From Pseudaeromonas sp041441555 (GTDB taxonomy: Bacteria > Pseudomonadota > Gammaproteobacteria > Enterobacterales > Aeromonadaceae), in NCBI GenBank assembly GCA_041441555.1, contig JASDSW010000061.1, forward strand, positions 1 to 61,064: 61,064 nucleotides of DNA, given 5' to 3'. Positions 1 through 9,300 of this stretch are shown one piece after another. The stretch's first letter is position 1. The number at the start of each line of letters is the position of its first letter. The notes below the pieces were generated by a model that worked only from the letters and a program-made list of their open reading frames with translations, searched no databases and was not told the DNA's origin. A program made the position numbers and the translations under genes.

Positions 1-52
1 TCGGGCTCAGTTATTCTTTGGTTAAAAGATCAACAAAGTGTGCTCCCGCCCT

Positions 53-243
53 GTAGGTTGGGCTGAGTTATGCGAAGCCCAACATTTAATTCGAGATTAC
101 CACCAATAGTTACCGCATAAAATCATAACATCGAAATAATGGGTTCTCACAAGGCCTATTGATTCTATCTGCCCTATCGCGATCTTATGATGGCTACTAT
201 ATGGAATAAGCGTTGGGCTTCGCTGCGCTCAGCCGCAACCTAC
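53..243. repeat. Inverted pair of REP-like palindromes
   Basis: Two arms of about 31-32 bp (53-83 and 212-243) are near-perfect reverse complements of each other. Each arm is itself a small palindrome with ends gttgggct and agcccaac. About 128 bp of AT-rich DNA without a convincing gene lies between them. This looks like a paired REP/BIME-type or MITE-like intergenic element. No transposase is present, so the class is inferred. Confidence 0.55.
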
Positions 244-278
244 ACGGTTCCGGGTTGCTGACGCTGGCATGGTGGAAT

Positions 279-349
279 AACCCAGACCGTTGGCGGCAGG
301 GATGCCGCCGTCGAGCCTACTCAGGATGTATTTACGGCGGGTCTGGGTT
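279..349. repeat. Dispersed stem-loop repeat, copy A
   Basis: A perfect 10-bp outer inverted repeat (279-288 with 340-349) encloses an inner hairpin ggcggca/tgccgcc and a tttacggcg tail. The core is shared with a second copy at about 2754-2817, but the outer stem has a different sequence there. I recognise it as a type of intergenic repeat that recurs in gammaproteobacteria and cannot give it a name. Confidence 0.55.
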
Positions 350-467
350 GGTCCGCCATGTCAGCAACCAAGCCAATGGTGCAATCTGCGCCGAGTTCGC
401 ATATTCCATCACGAACATCACGAACATCGCCAAGGGTTGAATTTGCGGAACGATTTATAGATCGCCG

Positions 468-499
468 AATAACAATCAGGGAGCCTCGGCTCCCTGATT
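468..499 (-). terminator. Hairpin downstream of acuI
   Basis: A 12-bp perfect stem (474-485 with 488-499) with a 2-nt loop lies 26 nt past the acuI stop. On the minus strand it is followed by a short T-containing run (gttatt). It is a probable acuI terminator, though the T-tract is weak. Confidence 0.6.
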
Positions 500-525
500 C
501 AATTCATCCTGCTGCGAAGTCACGA

Positions 526-1506
526 TTATTCGCAGCGCACCAACACCCGGCCGGTGATCTGGCCCTGGGTGATGGCGTCGGCGGCGGCAATCACTCCGTG
601 CAGATCCACCTCGTGGCAGGCTTTTTCGTAAAAGCTGGCGGGCAGCAGCTCGCCCAACCGCTGCCAGGCTTCGGCGCGGCGGGTCAGCGGGCACTGGACC
701 GAATCCACCCCCTGCAGGCGAACGTTTCGCAGGATAAACGGCATCACGCTGGAGGGCAGATCGGCGCCACCCGCCAGACCGCAGGCGGCGACGGCACCAC
801 TGTATTTCACCTGGGAGAGTACCTTGGCCAACAGCTGGCTACCAACGGTGTCCACGGCACCAGCCCACAGCTGCCGATCCAGCGGTTTGGCGGCCCCGGC
901 GAACTCATCCCGCGGGAGAACCCGACTGGCGCCCAGCGCCGTCAGATAGTCGTGATTGCCGGCACGCCCGGTCACCGCCACCACCGAATAACCGAGGCGC
1001 GCCAAGAGCGCCACCGCCACCGACCCCACACCGCCACTGGCTCCGGTCACCAGCACCTCGCCGTGGGCCGGCGTGACACCAGCCTCTTCCAGCGCCAGCA
1101 CGCAGAGCATGGCGGTCAAACCCGCGGTGCCGATCTGCATCGCCTGGCGTTCGCTCAGGGTTTCCGGCAACAGCAGCAGCCAATCGGCCTTCAGACGGGC
1201 GCGGGTGGCCATGCCGCCCCAATGATTCTCGCCGACGCCCCAACCGGTGGAGAGCACCCGATCGCCGGGGGCAAAACGCTCATCGGCGGACTCCAACACC
1301 ACCCCGACCAGATCGATCCCCGGCACCATGGGCCAGCTGCGGACTATGGGTCCCTTGCCAGTGATGGCTAAACCATCCTTGTAGTTGAGCGAGCTGAATT
1401 CGACGGCGATCAACACCTCCCCTGCCGGGAGTGAACTCTCGTCCATCTCACGAACCGCGGCCAGGGTCTGGCCATCGACCTGTTCCAGTAACAGCGCCTT
1501 AAACAT
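526..1506 (-). CDS. acuI: Acrylyl-CoA reductase AcuI (YhdH family)
   Basis: A 326-residue medium-chain dehydrogenase/reductase of the YhdH/AcuI family, which reduces acryloyl-CoA to propionyl-CoA with NADPH in the cytosol. The N-terminal GroES-like half contains SSLNYKDGLAITGKGP and GWGVGENHWGG. The Rossmann half contains VTGASGGVGSVAVALLARLG, followed by GASRVLPRDEF. Length matches E. coli AcuI (324). The ATG at 1506 was chosen because a GGAGG lies about 5 nt upstream and MFKALLLEQ matches the family N-terminus; a longer frame upstream adds non-family sequence. It is a single gene with its own downstream hairpin. Confidence 0.93.
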   Translation of the reverse strand: MFKALLLEQVDGQTLAAVREMDESSLPAGEVLIAVEFSSLNYKDGLAITGKGPIVRSWPMVPGIDLVGVVLESADERFAPGDRVLSTGWGVGENHWGGMATRARLKADWLLLLPETLSERQAMQIGTAGLTAMLCVLALEEAGVTPAHGEVLVTGASGGVGSVAVALLARLGYSVVAVTGRAGNHDYLTALGASRVLPRDEFAGAAKPLDRQLWAGAVDTVGSQLLAKVLSQVKYSGAVAACGLAGGADLPSSVMPFILRNVRLQGVDSVQCPLTRRAEAWQRLGELLPASFYEKACHEVDLHGVIAAADAITQGQITGRVLVRCE

Positions 1507-1776
1507 GGAGCCTCCAAGGTTGGATAATGGATATTGGCACCCATGATGCCACAGCGACGGCGATTGGCCGCCACAAAGTTGACGCCCAGGCGCTGGTCCG
1601 CCGACGCCCGCTCGCATCGCGGCTCGCCGCAAAGCCGGATATTGGGAATTGAACCACTCAAAATAATTAAAAAACGATATTTATCAATTAATTGAATAGA
1701 TCAGCTTTCGGGTTTTAATTCCAGGCACAGCATTTGCTTATCACTGTCTAACGATGTTCAGCGGCAGGGTGACTTC

Positions 1777-2667
1777 ATGGAAAACCTTCACATGATCAGC
1801 AACTTTAATCGCAGTGGCGAGCTCAGTTTCAGCCAGTATGCGGCTCATGCGCCGATTGCCAATCGGGAGAAGCTGGAGTTACTGGAAAGCCTGATGTCGC
1901 AGGAAAAACTTGCCGATCTGCTGCAAACTTTTGCCGCCTGGGTCGCCCATCAGCTGCCGGTTTGCCGCCTGGCTTATCACTTCATGACCCAGCGCGTGAA
2001 GCTGCTCGACAGCATGAAGCGCGGTCATAAGCAGAGCTTCACCCTGCAGGACAACCAGATGCAGTATCTGGGGCAGCTGGACTACGAGCTGCAGGAGACG
2101 CTGGACCAGCAGCAACAGCGAAAATTGCATCAACTGCATCAGTTACTGGCGCAACCCCTGCGTCTGTTCCTGCGCATGGAGCAACTGGATACCCAGAGCC
2201 GCCTCGACCATCTGACCGGCGTCGGCAACCGCGCCTTCTTCGATGAGTCGCTGCCGCGCGCCATCCAGCAGAACCAACGCTGCCCGGATGGGCTGACCCT
2301 GGCCCTGCTCGATCTGGATCATTTCAAACAGGTCAACGATACCCACGGCCACCCGGTGGGCGATAAGGTGCTCAAGGAGTTTGCCAGCATCATCACCCGC
2401 AGCATCCGCCAGACCGATCAGGTGTTCCGTCTCGGCGGCGACGAATTTGCCATCCTGCTGCAACCGGCCGACGGCGATGCCGCCGAACGCGTGCAGGCCC
2501 GCATCAACTATCATCTGCTCAACAGTGCAGAACTCCGCCCGCTGCAGATAGGCACCAGCTTCGGCTTTGCCCGCTGGCAGAAGGGAATGAGCGCCAAGGA
2601 GCTGTATGTGAACGCCGACCAGCAACTCTATCGGCACAAGCGCCTGCGTAGCGAACAAGGGGATTGA
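1777..2667 (+). CDS. Diguanylate cyclase (GGDEF)
   Basis: A 296-residue soluble protein that should make cyclic di-GMP from two GTP. The first 145 residues are helical and of no family I can name; they end in a Gln-rich coiled-coil-like stretch (about 115-140). The GGDEF domain follows, with DHLTGVGNR, the metal/GTP motif DLDHFKQVNDTHGH and the signature RLGGDEF. An RQTD tetrapeptide five residues before GGDEF is the canonical inhibitory I-site, so product inhibition is expected. There is no signal peptide or membrane segment. The input sensed by the N-terminal part is unknown. MENLHM could also start at the second Met (residue 6). Confidence 0.88.
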   Translation: MENLHMISNFNRSGELSFSQYAAHAPIANREKLELLESLMSQEKLADLLQTFAAWVAHQLPVCRLAYHFMTQRVKLLDSMKRGHKQSFTLQDNQMQYLGQLDYELQETLDQQQQRKLHQLHQLLAQPLRLFLRMEQLDTQSRLDHLTGVGNRAFFDESLPRAIQQNQRCPDGLTLALLDLDHFKQVNDTHGHPVGDKVLKEFASIITRSIRQTDQVFRLGGDEFAILLQPADGDAAERVQARINYHLLNSAELRPLQIGTSFGFARWQKGMSAKELYVNADQQLYRHKRLRSEQGD

Positions 2668-2696
2668 GCCTCAAAGCCCCCATCCCTGAATCACTC

Positions 2697-2718
2697 AATG
2701 GCGCCCTTGGGCGCCATT
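2697..2718. terminator. Perfect hairpin after the diguanylate cyclase gene
   Basis: A 10-bp perfect stem (2697-2706 with 2709-2718) lies 29 nt after the stop. It has no T-tract, so it may be a weak terminator or an mRNA-stabilising hairpin. Confidence 0.4.
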
Positions 2719-2753
2719 GTCATGATGTGAGTGAAGGCGAGATAGCCTTTTGA

Positions 2754-2817
2754 GCCAACCGTTGGCGACAGGGATGCCGCCATCGAGCCCCCACGGAAGG
2801 GTTTACGGCGTGTTGGC
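2754..2817. repeat. Dispersed stem-loop repeat, copy B
   Basis: Shares the core cgttggcgRcagggatgccg and the tail tttacggcg with copy A (279-349). Its outer arms are gccaac (2754-2759) and gttggc (2812-2817). The outer arms differ from those of copy A but are still complementary, which suggests that the structure rather than the sequence is kept. Confidence 0.5.
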
Positions 2818-2883
2818 GAGCAAGGATGTCTCGCCCGAACCGTTCGCACGCCCCTTCGGCATCCTTGTTTTTTTCGCCCGGCG

Positions 2884-4209
2884 CTAAAGCGCCTCCCAAC
2901 GCAGCTGCAATCCCGCCCCCCCTTCAGCAACCCCAGCCTGGCAGATGAACAGCCCCACGGCGGCCACCAGCGTCTCGCCATAAAACAGCAACGGAACCTG
3001 ATCCCGTAACCAGGGGGCGATCCGATACTCCTGCCACAGCTTCTTCAACGGCCGAGATCCGGCGCGCCCCACCGGCTGGGTACGTAGGCTACCGCTGGCG
3101 GCAAAGCGCAACGACAGGGGCTCGTCATCCCGCGGCAAGCGCAACTGAGCCCCCTGTTCGACCCGGTCGAGGGTCAGACGATGACATCCCACCACCCAGG
3201 GGCCTGGGCCACTCAGCAACCGGCTCTCGGGCAGCGCGACCGGAGCCTCGCTGAGCAGATAAAGACCACCATTGAAGCGACGGATCTGACCACAGGAGGT
3301 CTGCAGCAGTGGCGCGGCGTCGGCTTGAGCCTCGACCACCTCGGGCCAGATCCGCAGCAGGGCGGCTCGCTCCGGCGCCATGCCACTGTGATGACGCAAC
3401 CAGCCGCGCAGCAGGTTGTGACGGCGCGGGATGGAGAGCTCACTCAGGGCGGCAATCGACAGGCTGCCATCGGGTCGTTCGCAGCAGGCCCGATCCTGCG
3501 CGGCCAGCTCCTCAGCCAGCGCCTCCTGCTCGGCGCACAAGCTGGCGCTGCGACAAGCCGTTTCACCGAAGCTGGGCCAGCGGGCTTGCAGCCGCGGCAA
3601 GATCTGAGCGCGCAGGAAGTTACGGTCGAACCGCTCGTCCTGATTGCTGTCATCCTCAATCCAGCGAAGTTCCTGCGCCTCGGCCCAGCGCTGCAGGCTG
3701 GCCCGTGAGCAATCGAGCAGCGGCCGGATGAGCTCCCCCTGGGCGAAGGGCTGGCGCGGCGGCATCGCCGCCAATCCGCGCACTCCGGAACCACGCTTGA
3801 GTGCCAGCAGCAGGGTTTCGAGCTGATCGTCCTGATGGTGGGCGGTCAGCAGGTAACCGCCAGGGGGCAGGTGCCGGGCCAGCGCCTGATAGCGAGCCGT
3901 CCGGGCCCGGGCCTCCAGGCTCTCGCGCCGAGCCTCCGTCACCGCCACCCGCTCGACGATGAGCGGCACGCCCAGCGCATCACACACCCGCTGGCAGTGC
4001 TGCGCCCACCCATCGGCTAACGGATTCAAGCCATGATGCACATGCACCGCCTGCAGCGAAAATTCCGGGTGGCGCGCGACAAAACGAGCCAGCCAGCACA
4101 GCAGCACATGGGAATCCAGACCGCCGCTATAACCGACCAGCAGAGGCGCCGGTGTCAGCTGCCTCGACAGCCAAGCCAGATGGGATTCAACCAGAGGATC
4201 GTCAACCAT
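2884..4209 (-). CDS. tilS: tRNA(Ile)-lysidine synthetase
   Basis: A 441-residue enzyme that attaches lysine to C34 of tRNA-Ile2 (CAU anticodon), converting it from Met to Ile decoding; it is essential in most bacteria. The N-terminal PP-loop ATPase motif VGYSGGLDSHVLL is at about residues 25-37, followed by AVHVHHGLNP and TAHHQDDQLETLLLALKRGSG, which are typical of TilS. The C-terminal region (about 210-441) fits the tRNA-binding and TilS C-terminal domains; it is less conserved and carries the SRPLKKLWQEYRIAPWLRD block. Length is close to E. coli TilS (432). In relatives tilS sits next to accA, as here except for the gene inserted at 4389-5300. Confidence 0.93.
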   Translation of the reverse strand: MVDDPLVESHLAWLSRQLTPAPLLVGYSGGLDSHVLLCWLARFVARHPEFSLQAVHVHHGLNPLADGWAQHCQRVCDALGVPLIVERVAVTEARRESLEARARTARYQALARHLPPGGYLLTAHHQDDQLETLLLALKRGSGVRGLAAMPPRQPFAQGELIRPLLDCSRASLQRWAEAQELRWIEDDSNQDERFDRNFLRAQILPRLQARWPSFGETACRSASLCAEQEALAEELAAQDRACCERPDGSLSIAALSELSIPRRHNLLRGWLRHHSGMAPERAALLRIWPEVVEAQADAAPLLQTSCGQIRRFNGGLYLLSEAPVALPESRLLSGPGPWVVGCHRLTLDRVEQGAQLRLPRDDEPLSLRFAASGSLRTQPVGRAGSRPLKKLWQEYRIAPWLRDQVPLLFYGETLVAAVGLFICQAGVAEGGAGLQLRWEAL

Positions 4210-4388
4210 GCCATTTGCTCTTCCACCACCATGAAGGAGGCATGATAGCAGATGACGGGCCCAGGCTCAGCCGCTCGAGCACCCCGTGACGCCACCGCTG
4301 TTTTCGGCGTGGCGCCCCCCCTCGCAGCCATAAAACCGTTATCATGGCTCCGTTGCACCGCCACTTCAGCCACCGACAAGGAGAGTCT

Positions 4389-5300
4389 ATGCACTGCCCC
4401 CACTGCGCCACCGCCAATCCGGAGGCGGGTCACTTCTGTACCCACTGCGGTCGCCCGCTGACCGAGCCCACAGCTGAAGAGCGGACGCTCGAAAATTTCC
4501 GCGCCATCCTGGGACCGAAAAATCAGGAGTACTATCTGCAACGCTTCGAGGAGTACGAGGCGAACGGCAAGACGACGATCGGCTGGCACTGGCCGGCGTT
4601 TTTCATCACCTTCTACTGGCTGCTGTACCGCAAGATGTGGCTGGCCGCCCTGCTCTACTTCATCCTGCCCTATCTCTGCACCTCGGTTCTGGGGCTGGTT
4701 TCCAGTCTGCTTGGTGCCTCTGGCGCACCCATGATGGCCACCGGCTATCTGCTCTATTTTCTGGCTATCCTGCTGCTCCCCCCCATGTTCGCCAATGGCC
4801 TCTACTACCGCCATTGCCAGAGCAAGATCCGTCAGGCGGAACAACTGCACGACGATCGGGAGCGCCAACTGGGCTATCTCAGTGCCAAGGGGGGAACCAG
4901 CAATATCATGCTGTTTGTGGTGCTGATTGTGGGCTTTATCGCCGTCATCGGGATTCTGGCGGCCATCGCCATCCCGGCCTACCACGACTACACGCAGAGA
5001 GCCAAGATGTCTGGCGTCTATCAAAGTGGTCAGGCGATAACCCAAGAGCTGACTCAGTACTATGCCGAACACCAAGCCTTACCCACGGATATCCATGAGT
5101 TGTCCATTCCGACATTACCCAACTGGGTTAGCGGCGTACAGCTGGATAACCACCAGGGTGTGCTGGAGTTGCAATTGGCGCCACCCAGCCGGGGACAATC
5201 CCTGCAGTTTGTGGCCAGCCAAGACATCAATGGTATCCTGAGCTGGCGCTGTCAGAGTCAGACCATCCCGGCGCGCGCCTTGCCACAGCCTTGTCGCTGA
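4389..5300 (+). CDS. Zinc-ribbon, multipass membrane and pilin-like fusion protein
   Basis: A 303-residue protein of unusual build. Residues 1-22 form a zinc ribbon (CPHC...CTHC). Residues 40-150 look like a DUF2628-type membrane domain with an aromatic stretch (WHWPAFFITFYWLLYR) and two or three hydrophobic segments. Residues about 176-303 resemble a type IV pilin: a hydrophobic helix with GILAAIAIPAYHDYTQRAK, then a globular part ending in WRC...PQPC, the pattern of a pilin disulfide loop. There is no prepilin GFTLIE-type cleavage site before the helix, so it is probably not processed by PilD. The ATG at 4389 has AAGGAGAG just upstream; an in-frame ATG at 4344 lies before that site. The function is unknown. 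Confidence 0.75.
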   Translation: MHCPHCATANPEAGHFCTHCGRPLTEPTAEERTLENFRAILGPKNQEYYLQRFEEYEANGKTTIGWHWPAFFITFYWLLYRKMWLAALLYFILPYLCTSVLGLVSSLLGASGAPMMATGYLLYFLAILLLPPMFANGLYYRHCQSKIRQAEQLHDDRERQLGYLSAKGGTSNIMLFVVLIVGFIAVIGILAAIAIPAYHDYTQRAKMSGVYQSGQAITQELTQYYAEHQALPTDIHELSIPTLPNWVSGVQLDNHQGVLELQLAPPSRGQSLQFVASQDINGILSWRCQSQTIPARALPQPCR

Positions 5301-5335
5301 TGCAGTGCGCCGCTGATGTAGCGAGCATAGAAACG

Positions 5336-5361
5336 ACAAAGGCACCCGAGGGTGCCTTTGT
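5336..5361. terminator. Bidirectional terminator between the pilin fusion gene and accA
   Basis: A perfect 12-bp stem (acaaaggcaccc with its complement) and 2-nt loop lies between two convergent genes, with A- and T-rich flanks on the two sides. It can serve both genes. Confidence 0.75.
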
Positions 5362-5379
5362 TGTCTAGCGGGTGACGGA

Positions 5380-6336
5380 TCAGCAGTAACCAAAAGACAT
5401 CAGTCGCGCGTAACGTTCACTCAGCAGTTGCTCGGTGGAGAGGCGACGCAGATCGGCCAGATCGGCCAACAGACGCTTGCGCAGCAGGGCTGCCATCTCG
5501 TCGTGATCCCGGTGAGCTCCGCCCAGCGGCTCGGGCACTATGTTATTGATCAGCTTCAACTGCTTCAGGCGCTGAGCCGTGATGCCCATGGCTTCGGCCG
5601 CCAGTGAGGCCTTGTCGGCACTCTTCCACAGGATGGAGGCGCAGCCTTCCGGTGAAATCACCGAGTAGGTGGAGTACTGCAGCATGTTGACCCGATCGCC
5701 GACGCCGATGGCCAGCGCGCCGCCGGAACCACCCTCACCGATGACGGTGCAGACCACAGGGACCTTGAGGCTGGACATCACCTTGAGGTTACGGGCGATG
5801 GCCTCAGACTGACCACGCTCCTCGGCACCGATCCCAGGATAGGCACCCGGGGTATCGATGAAGGTAATGATCGGCATCTTGAAGCGTTCGGCCATCTGCA
5901 TCAGACGCAGCGCCTTGCGATAACCTTCCGGACGCGGCATCCCGAAGTTGCGACGGATCTTCTCTTGGGTATCCCGCCCCTTCTGATGGCCAATCACCAT
6001 CACGGGTTCCCCTTCGAAACGGGCCACCCCGCCGATGATCGCCTTGTCATCGGCGAAGGCACGATCGCCGGCCAAATCATCGAATTCGGTGAACAAGCGG
6101 CTGACGTAGTCCTTGGTATAAGGGCGCAGCGGATGGCGGGCGATTTGCGAAATCTGCCAGGCCCCCAACTCGGAAAACAGCTTGCGAGTCAGCTCTTCGT
6201 TCTTCTTCTCCAACCGGGAAATCTCCTCGGAGAGATCCACGTTGTTACCCACGCCACTGCTCACATGCTTGAGTTCATCAATCTGAGCCAGCAGCTCGGC
6301 AATCGGTTGTTCAAAATCGAGAAAGTTTAGATTCAT
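5380..6336 (-). CDS. accA: Acetyl-CoA carboxylase carboxyltransferase, alpha subunit
   Basis: A 318-residue subunit that, with AccD, transfers the carboxyl group from biotin-BCCP to acetyl-CoA to make malonyl-CoA, the first step of fatty-acid synthesis. The N-terminal helical region starts MNLNFLDFEQPIAEL. The crotonase-fold core contains TPGAYPGIGAEERGQSEAIA and EGGSGGALAIGVGDRV, the CoA/carboxylate-binding loops. Length matches E. coli AccA (319). It is the last gene of the rpsB-to-accA run, 17 nt downstream of dnaE, so probably co-transcribed with it. Confidence 0.97.
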   Translation of the reverse strand: MNLNFLDFEQPIAELLAQIDELKHVSSGVGNNVDLSEEISRLEKKNEELTRKLFSELGAWQISQIARHPLRPYTKDYVSRLFTEFDDLAGDRAFADDKAIIGGVARFEGEPVMVIGHQKGRDTQEKIRRNFGMPRPEGYRKALRLMQMAERFKMPIITFIDTPGAYPGIGAEERGQSEAIARNLKVMSSLKVPVVCTVIGEGGSGGALAIGVGDRVNMLQYSTYSVISPEGCASILWKSADKASLAAEAMGITAQRLKQLKLINNIVPEPLGGAHRDHDEMAALLRKRLLADLADLRRLSTEQLLSERYARLMSFGYC

Positions 6337-6353
6337 ATTGGTATCCGAAATCG

Positions 6354-9300
6354 CTACTCAAAAATCAGGTCGACATTCTGCTTGCCCAACAGCATGCGGA
6401 GGTCGTCCAGTAGTTGATCGGTGGGCGTTACTCGCCACTCGGTGCCTAGGTGCAATGCGGCCTGTACGCCAGGTTTGCGGTAGCATACCTGAACCGGACA
6501 GATACCGGCACGATGAGGTTGCATAATTTCAGCAAAACGCTGGAAAAATCGCTCATCGATCTGTTTTTGTTCCAGATTTAAGCGCAGGCCCCGTGCGTAA
6601 CGGGCGCGTGCGTCGGAAATATCCATCAACTCACGGGCCGACATCTTAAGCCCACCGGAGAAGTCATCAAAGCCGACCTGTCCACTGACAACTAGGATCT
6701 TGTCTTGGACAAGCAGATCCTCATAACGTTCCAATGCTTCGCTAAACAGCGTGATATCGAGCCGCCCGGAGCGATCGTCGATGGTCAGGATCCCCATGCG
6801 ATTGCCGCGCTTGGTGACCAGCACCCGGGCGGCGATGACCAGACCGGCCGCCGTGGTGATCTTGTCCCGCTCGGTGGGGTGCAGGTCGCACAGACTGCCC
6901 GAGACATAGTGTTTGAGCTCGGGCAGGTATTGGTTGATCGGGTGGCCGGTCAGGTAGAGCCCCAGGGTCTCCCGCTCCCCCTCCAGCCAGATCTTGTCCG
7001 GCCACTCCGGCACCTCGGCGAAACTCGGACTCGGCAGCACCGCATCCTCATCGCAGGCAAACAGATCGCCAAACAGATCGTTCTGGCCACGCGCCAGATC
7101 CTTGGCCTTCTGCTCGGCCGCCTTCATCGCCTCTTCCAGGCTGGCGGTCAAAGCCGCGCGGTGGGGCCCGAGCTGGTCTAGGGCACCGGCCAGGATCAGC
7201 TTCTCCATCACCCGCTTGTTCAGCCGTTTGATATCGACCCGGTTGCAGAAATCAAACAGATCGCGGAACGGACCACCGGCCTCCCGGGCCTCGATGATCG
7301 CCTCGATCGGCCCTTCACCCACCCCCTTGACCGCACCGATGCCATAGACGATATGGCCCTGCCGGTTGACGGTGAAGCGGTACTGACCGCTGTTGACGTC
7401 CGGCGGTATGATGGTCAGCCCCATGCGCTGACACTCATCGACCAGGGTCACGATTTTATCGGTATTGTCCATATCGGCGGTCATCACCGCCGCCATGAAC
7501 TCCGCCGGGAAGTGAGTCTTCAGCCACAGGGTCTGATAGGAGACCAGCGCATAGGCCGCCGAGTGCGACTTGTTGAAGCCGTAACCGGCGAATTTCTCCA
7601 CCAGGTCGAAGATCTTCATCGCCAGTTCGCCGTCGACGCCGTTCTTCACCGCCCCAGCTTCAAAGCCGGCCCGCTGCTTGGCCATCTCTTCGGGCTTCTT
7701 CTTACCCATGGCGCGACGCAACATGTCGGCGCCTCCCAGGGTATAGCCTGCCAGAGTCTGGGCGATCTGCATCACCTGCTCTTGGTAGAGGATGATGCCG
7801 TAGGTCGGATCCAGGATGGGCTTGAGTGACTCATGCTGCCACTGAACATCCGGGTAGGAGATGGCTTCGCGGCCATGTTTACGGTCGATGAAGTTATCCA
7901 CCATCCCCGATTGCAGAGGACCAGGGCGGAATAGGGCCACCAGTGCGATCATGTCTTCAAAGCAGTCGGGCTTCAGACGCTTGATGAGATCCTTCATGCC
8001 CCGGGATTCGAGCTGGAACACGGCCGTGGTCTTGCAGGCGAGCAGGGTCTTGAACGACGCCTTATCGTCCAGCGGGATCGCTTCGATGCGGACCACCGGC
8101 TTGCCCTCCCGGGCCATGCGCGGATTGATCATGTCCAGCGCCCACTGGATGATGGTCAGGGTGCGCAACCCCAGGAAGTCGAACTTGACCAGGCCGGCGT
8201 ATTCCACATCGTTCTTATCGAACTGGGTGACCGGGTTGTTTCCCTCGCCATCGCAATAGAGAGGGGCAAAATCGGTGATCTTGGTGGGCGCGATGACCAC
8301 ACCACCGGCATGTTTCCCGGCATTGCGCGTCACACCTTCCAGGCGACGCGCCATGTCGATCAGCGCCTTGACCTCTTCATCCTGCTCGTAGAGCTCGGGG
8401 AGTTTAGGCTCGGCTTCGAACGCCTTGGCCAGCGTCATACCCGGATCCGGCGGCACCAGCTTGGAGATGCGATCGCAGAAGCTGTAGGAGTGACCGAGCA
8501 CCCGGCCGACGTCGCGGATGGCCGCCTTGGCCGCCATGGTGCCGAAGGTGATGATCTGCGAGACCGCCTCGCGACCATACATCTCGGCGACGTGGTCGAT
8601 CACCTCATCCCGGCGATCCATGCAGAAGTCGACGTCGAAGTCCGGCATCGAGACCCGCTCTGGGTTCAAGAAGCGTTCGAACAGCAGATCGAACTCCAGC
8701 GGATCCAGATCGGTGATCTTCAGCGCATAGGCGACCAGCGAGCCGGCCCCCGAGCCCCGTCCCGGCCCGACCGGGATGTTGTGGTCCTTCGACCACTGGA
8801 TAAACTCCATGACGATGAGGAAGTAGCCGGGGAAGCCCATCTGGTTGATAACCTTGAGCTCGACATCCAGTCGCTCATCGTACTCGCCACGTTTCTCGGC
8901 GCGAACTTGCGGATCGGGGAACAGAAACTCCAACCGCGCCTCGAGCCCCTCCTTGGAGCGCAGCACCAGGTAATCTTCCGTCGACATATCGCCGGTAGGG
9001 AACTTGGGCAGGAAATACTCGCCGAGCCGCACCGTCACGTTGCAACGCTTGGCAATCTCGACGGTATTGGCCAGGGCTTCGGGCAGATCGGCGAACAACT
9101 CGACCATCTGCTCCTGACTCTTTAGATATTGCTGGGCACTGAACCGTTTGGGGCGGCGGGCATCATCCAGCGTATAGCCATCGTGGATGGCCACGCGGAT
9201 CTCGTGGGCCTCAAAATCGTCCTCGTCGCGGAACACCACCTCATTGGTCGCTACCACCGGCAGATCGGCTTGCTGCGCCAGAGCCACCGCCATGCGGATA

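Noticed and set aside
358..1371. 337-codon plus-strand open frame
   Set aside because: It is antisense to acuI, with a composition expected of a shadow frame.
4155..5075. 306-codon minus-strand open frame
   Set aside because: It is mostly antisense to the zinc-ribbon/pilin fusion gene and has no supported start or domain.
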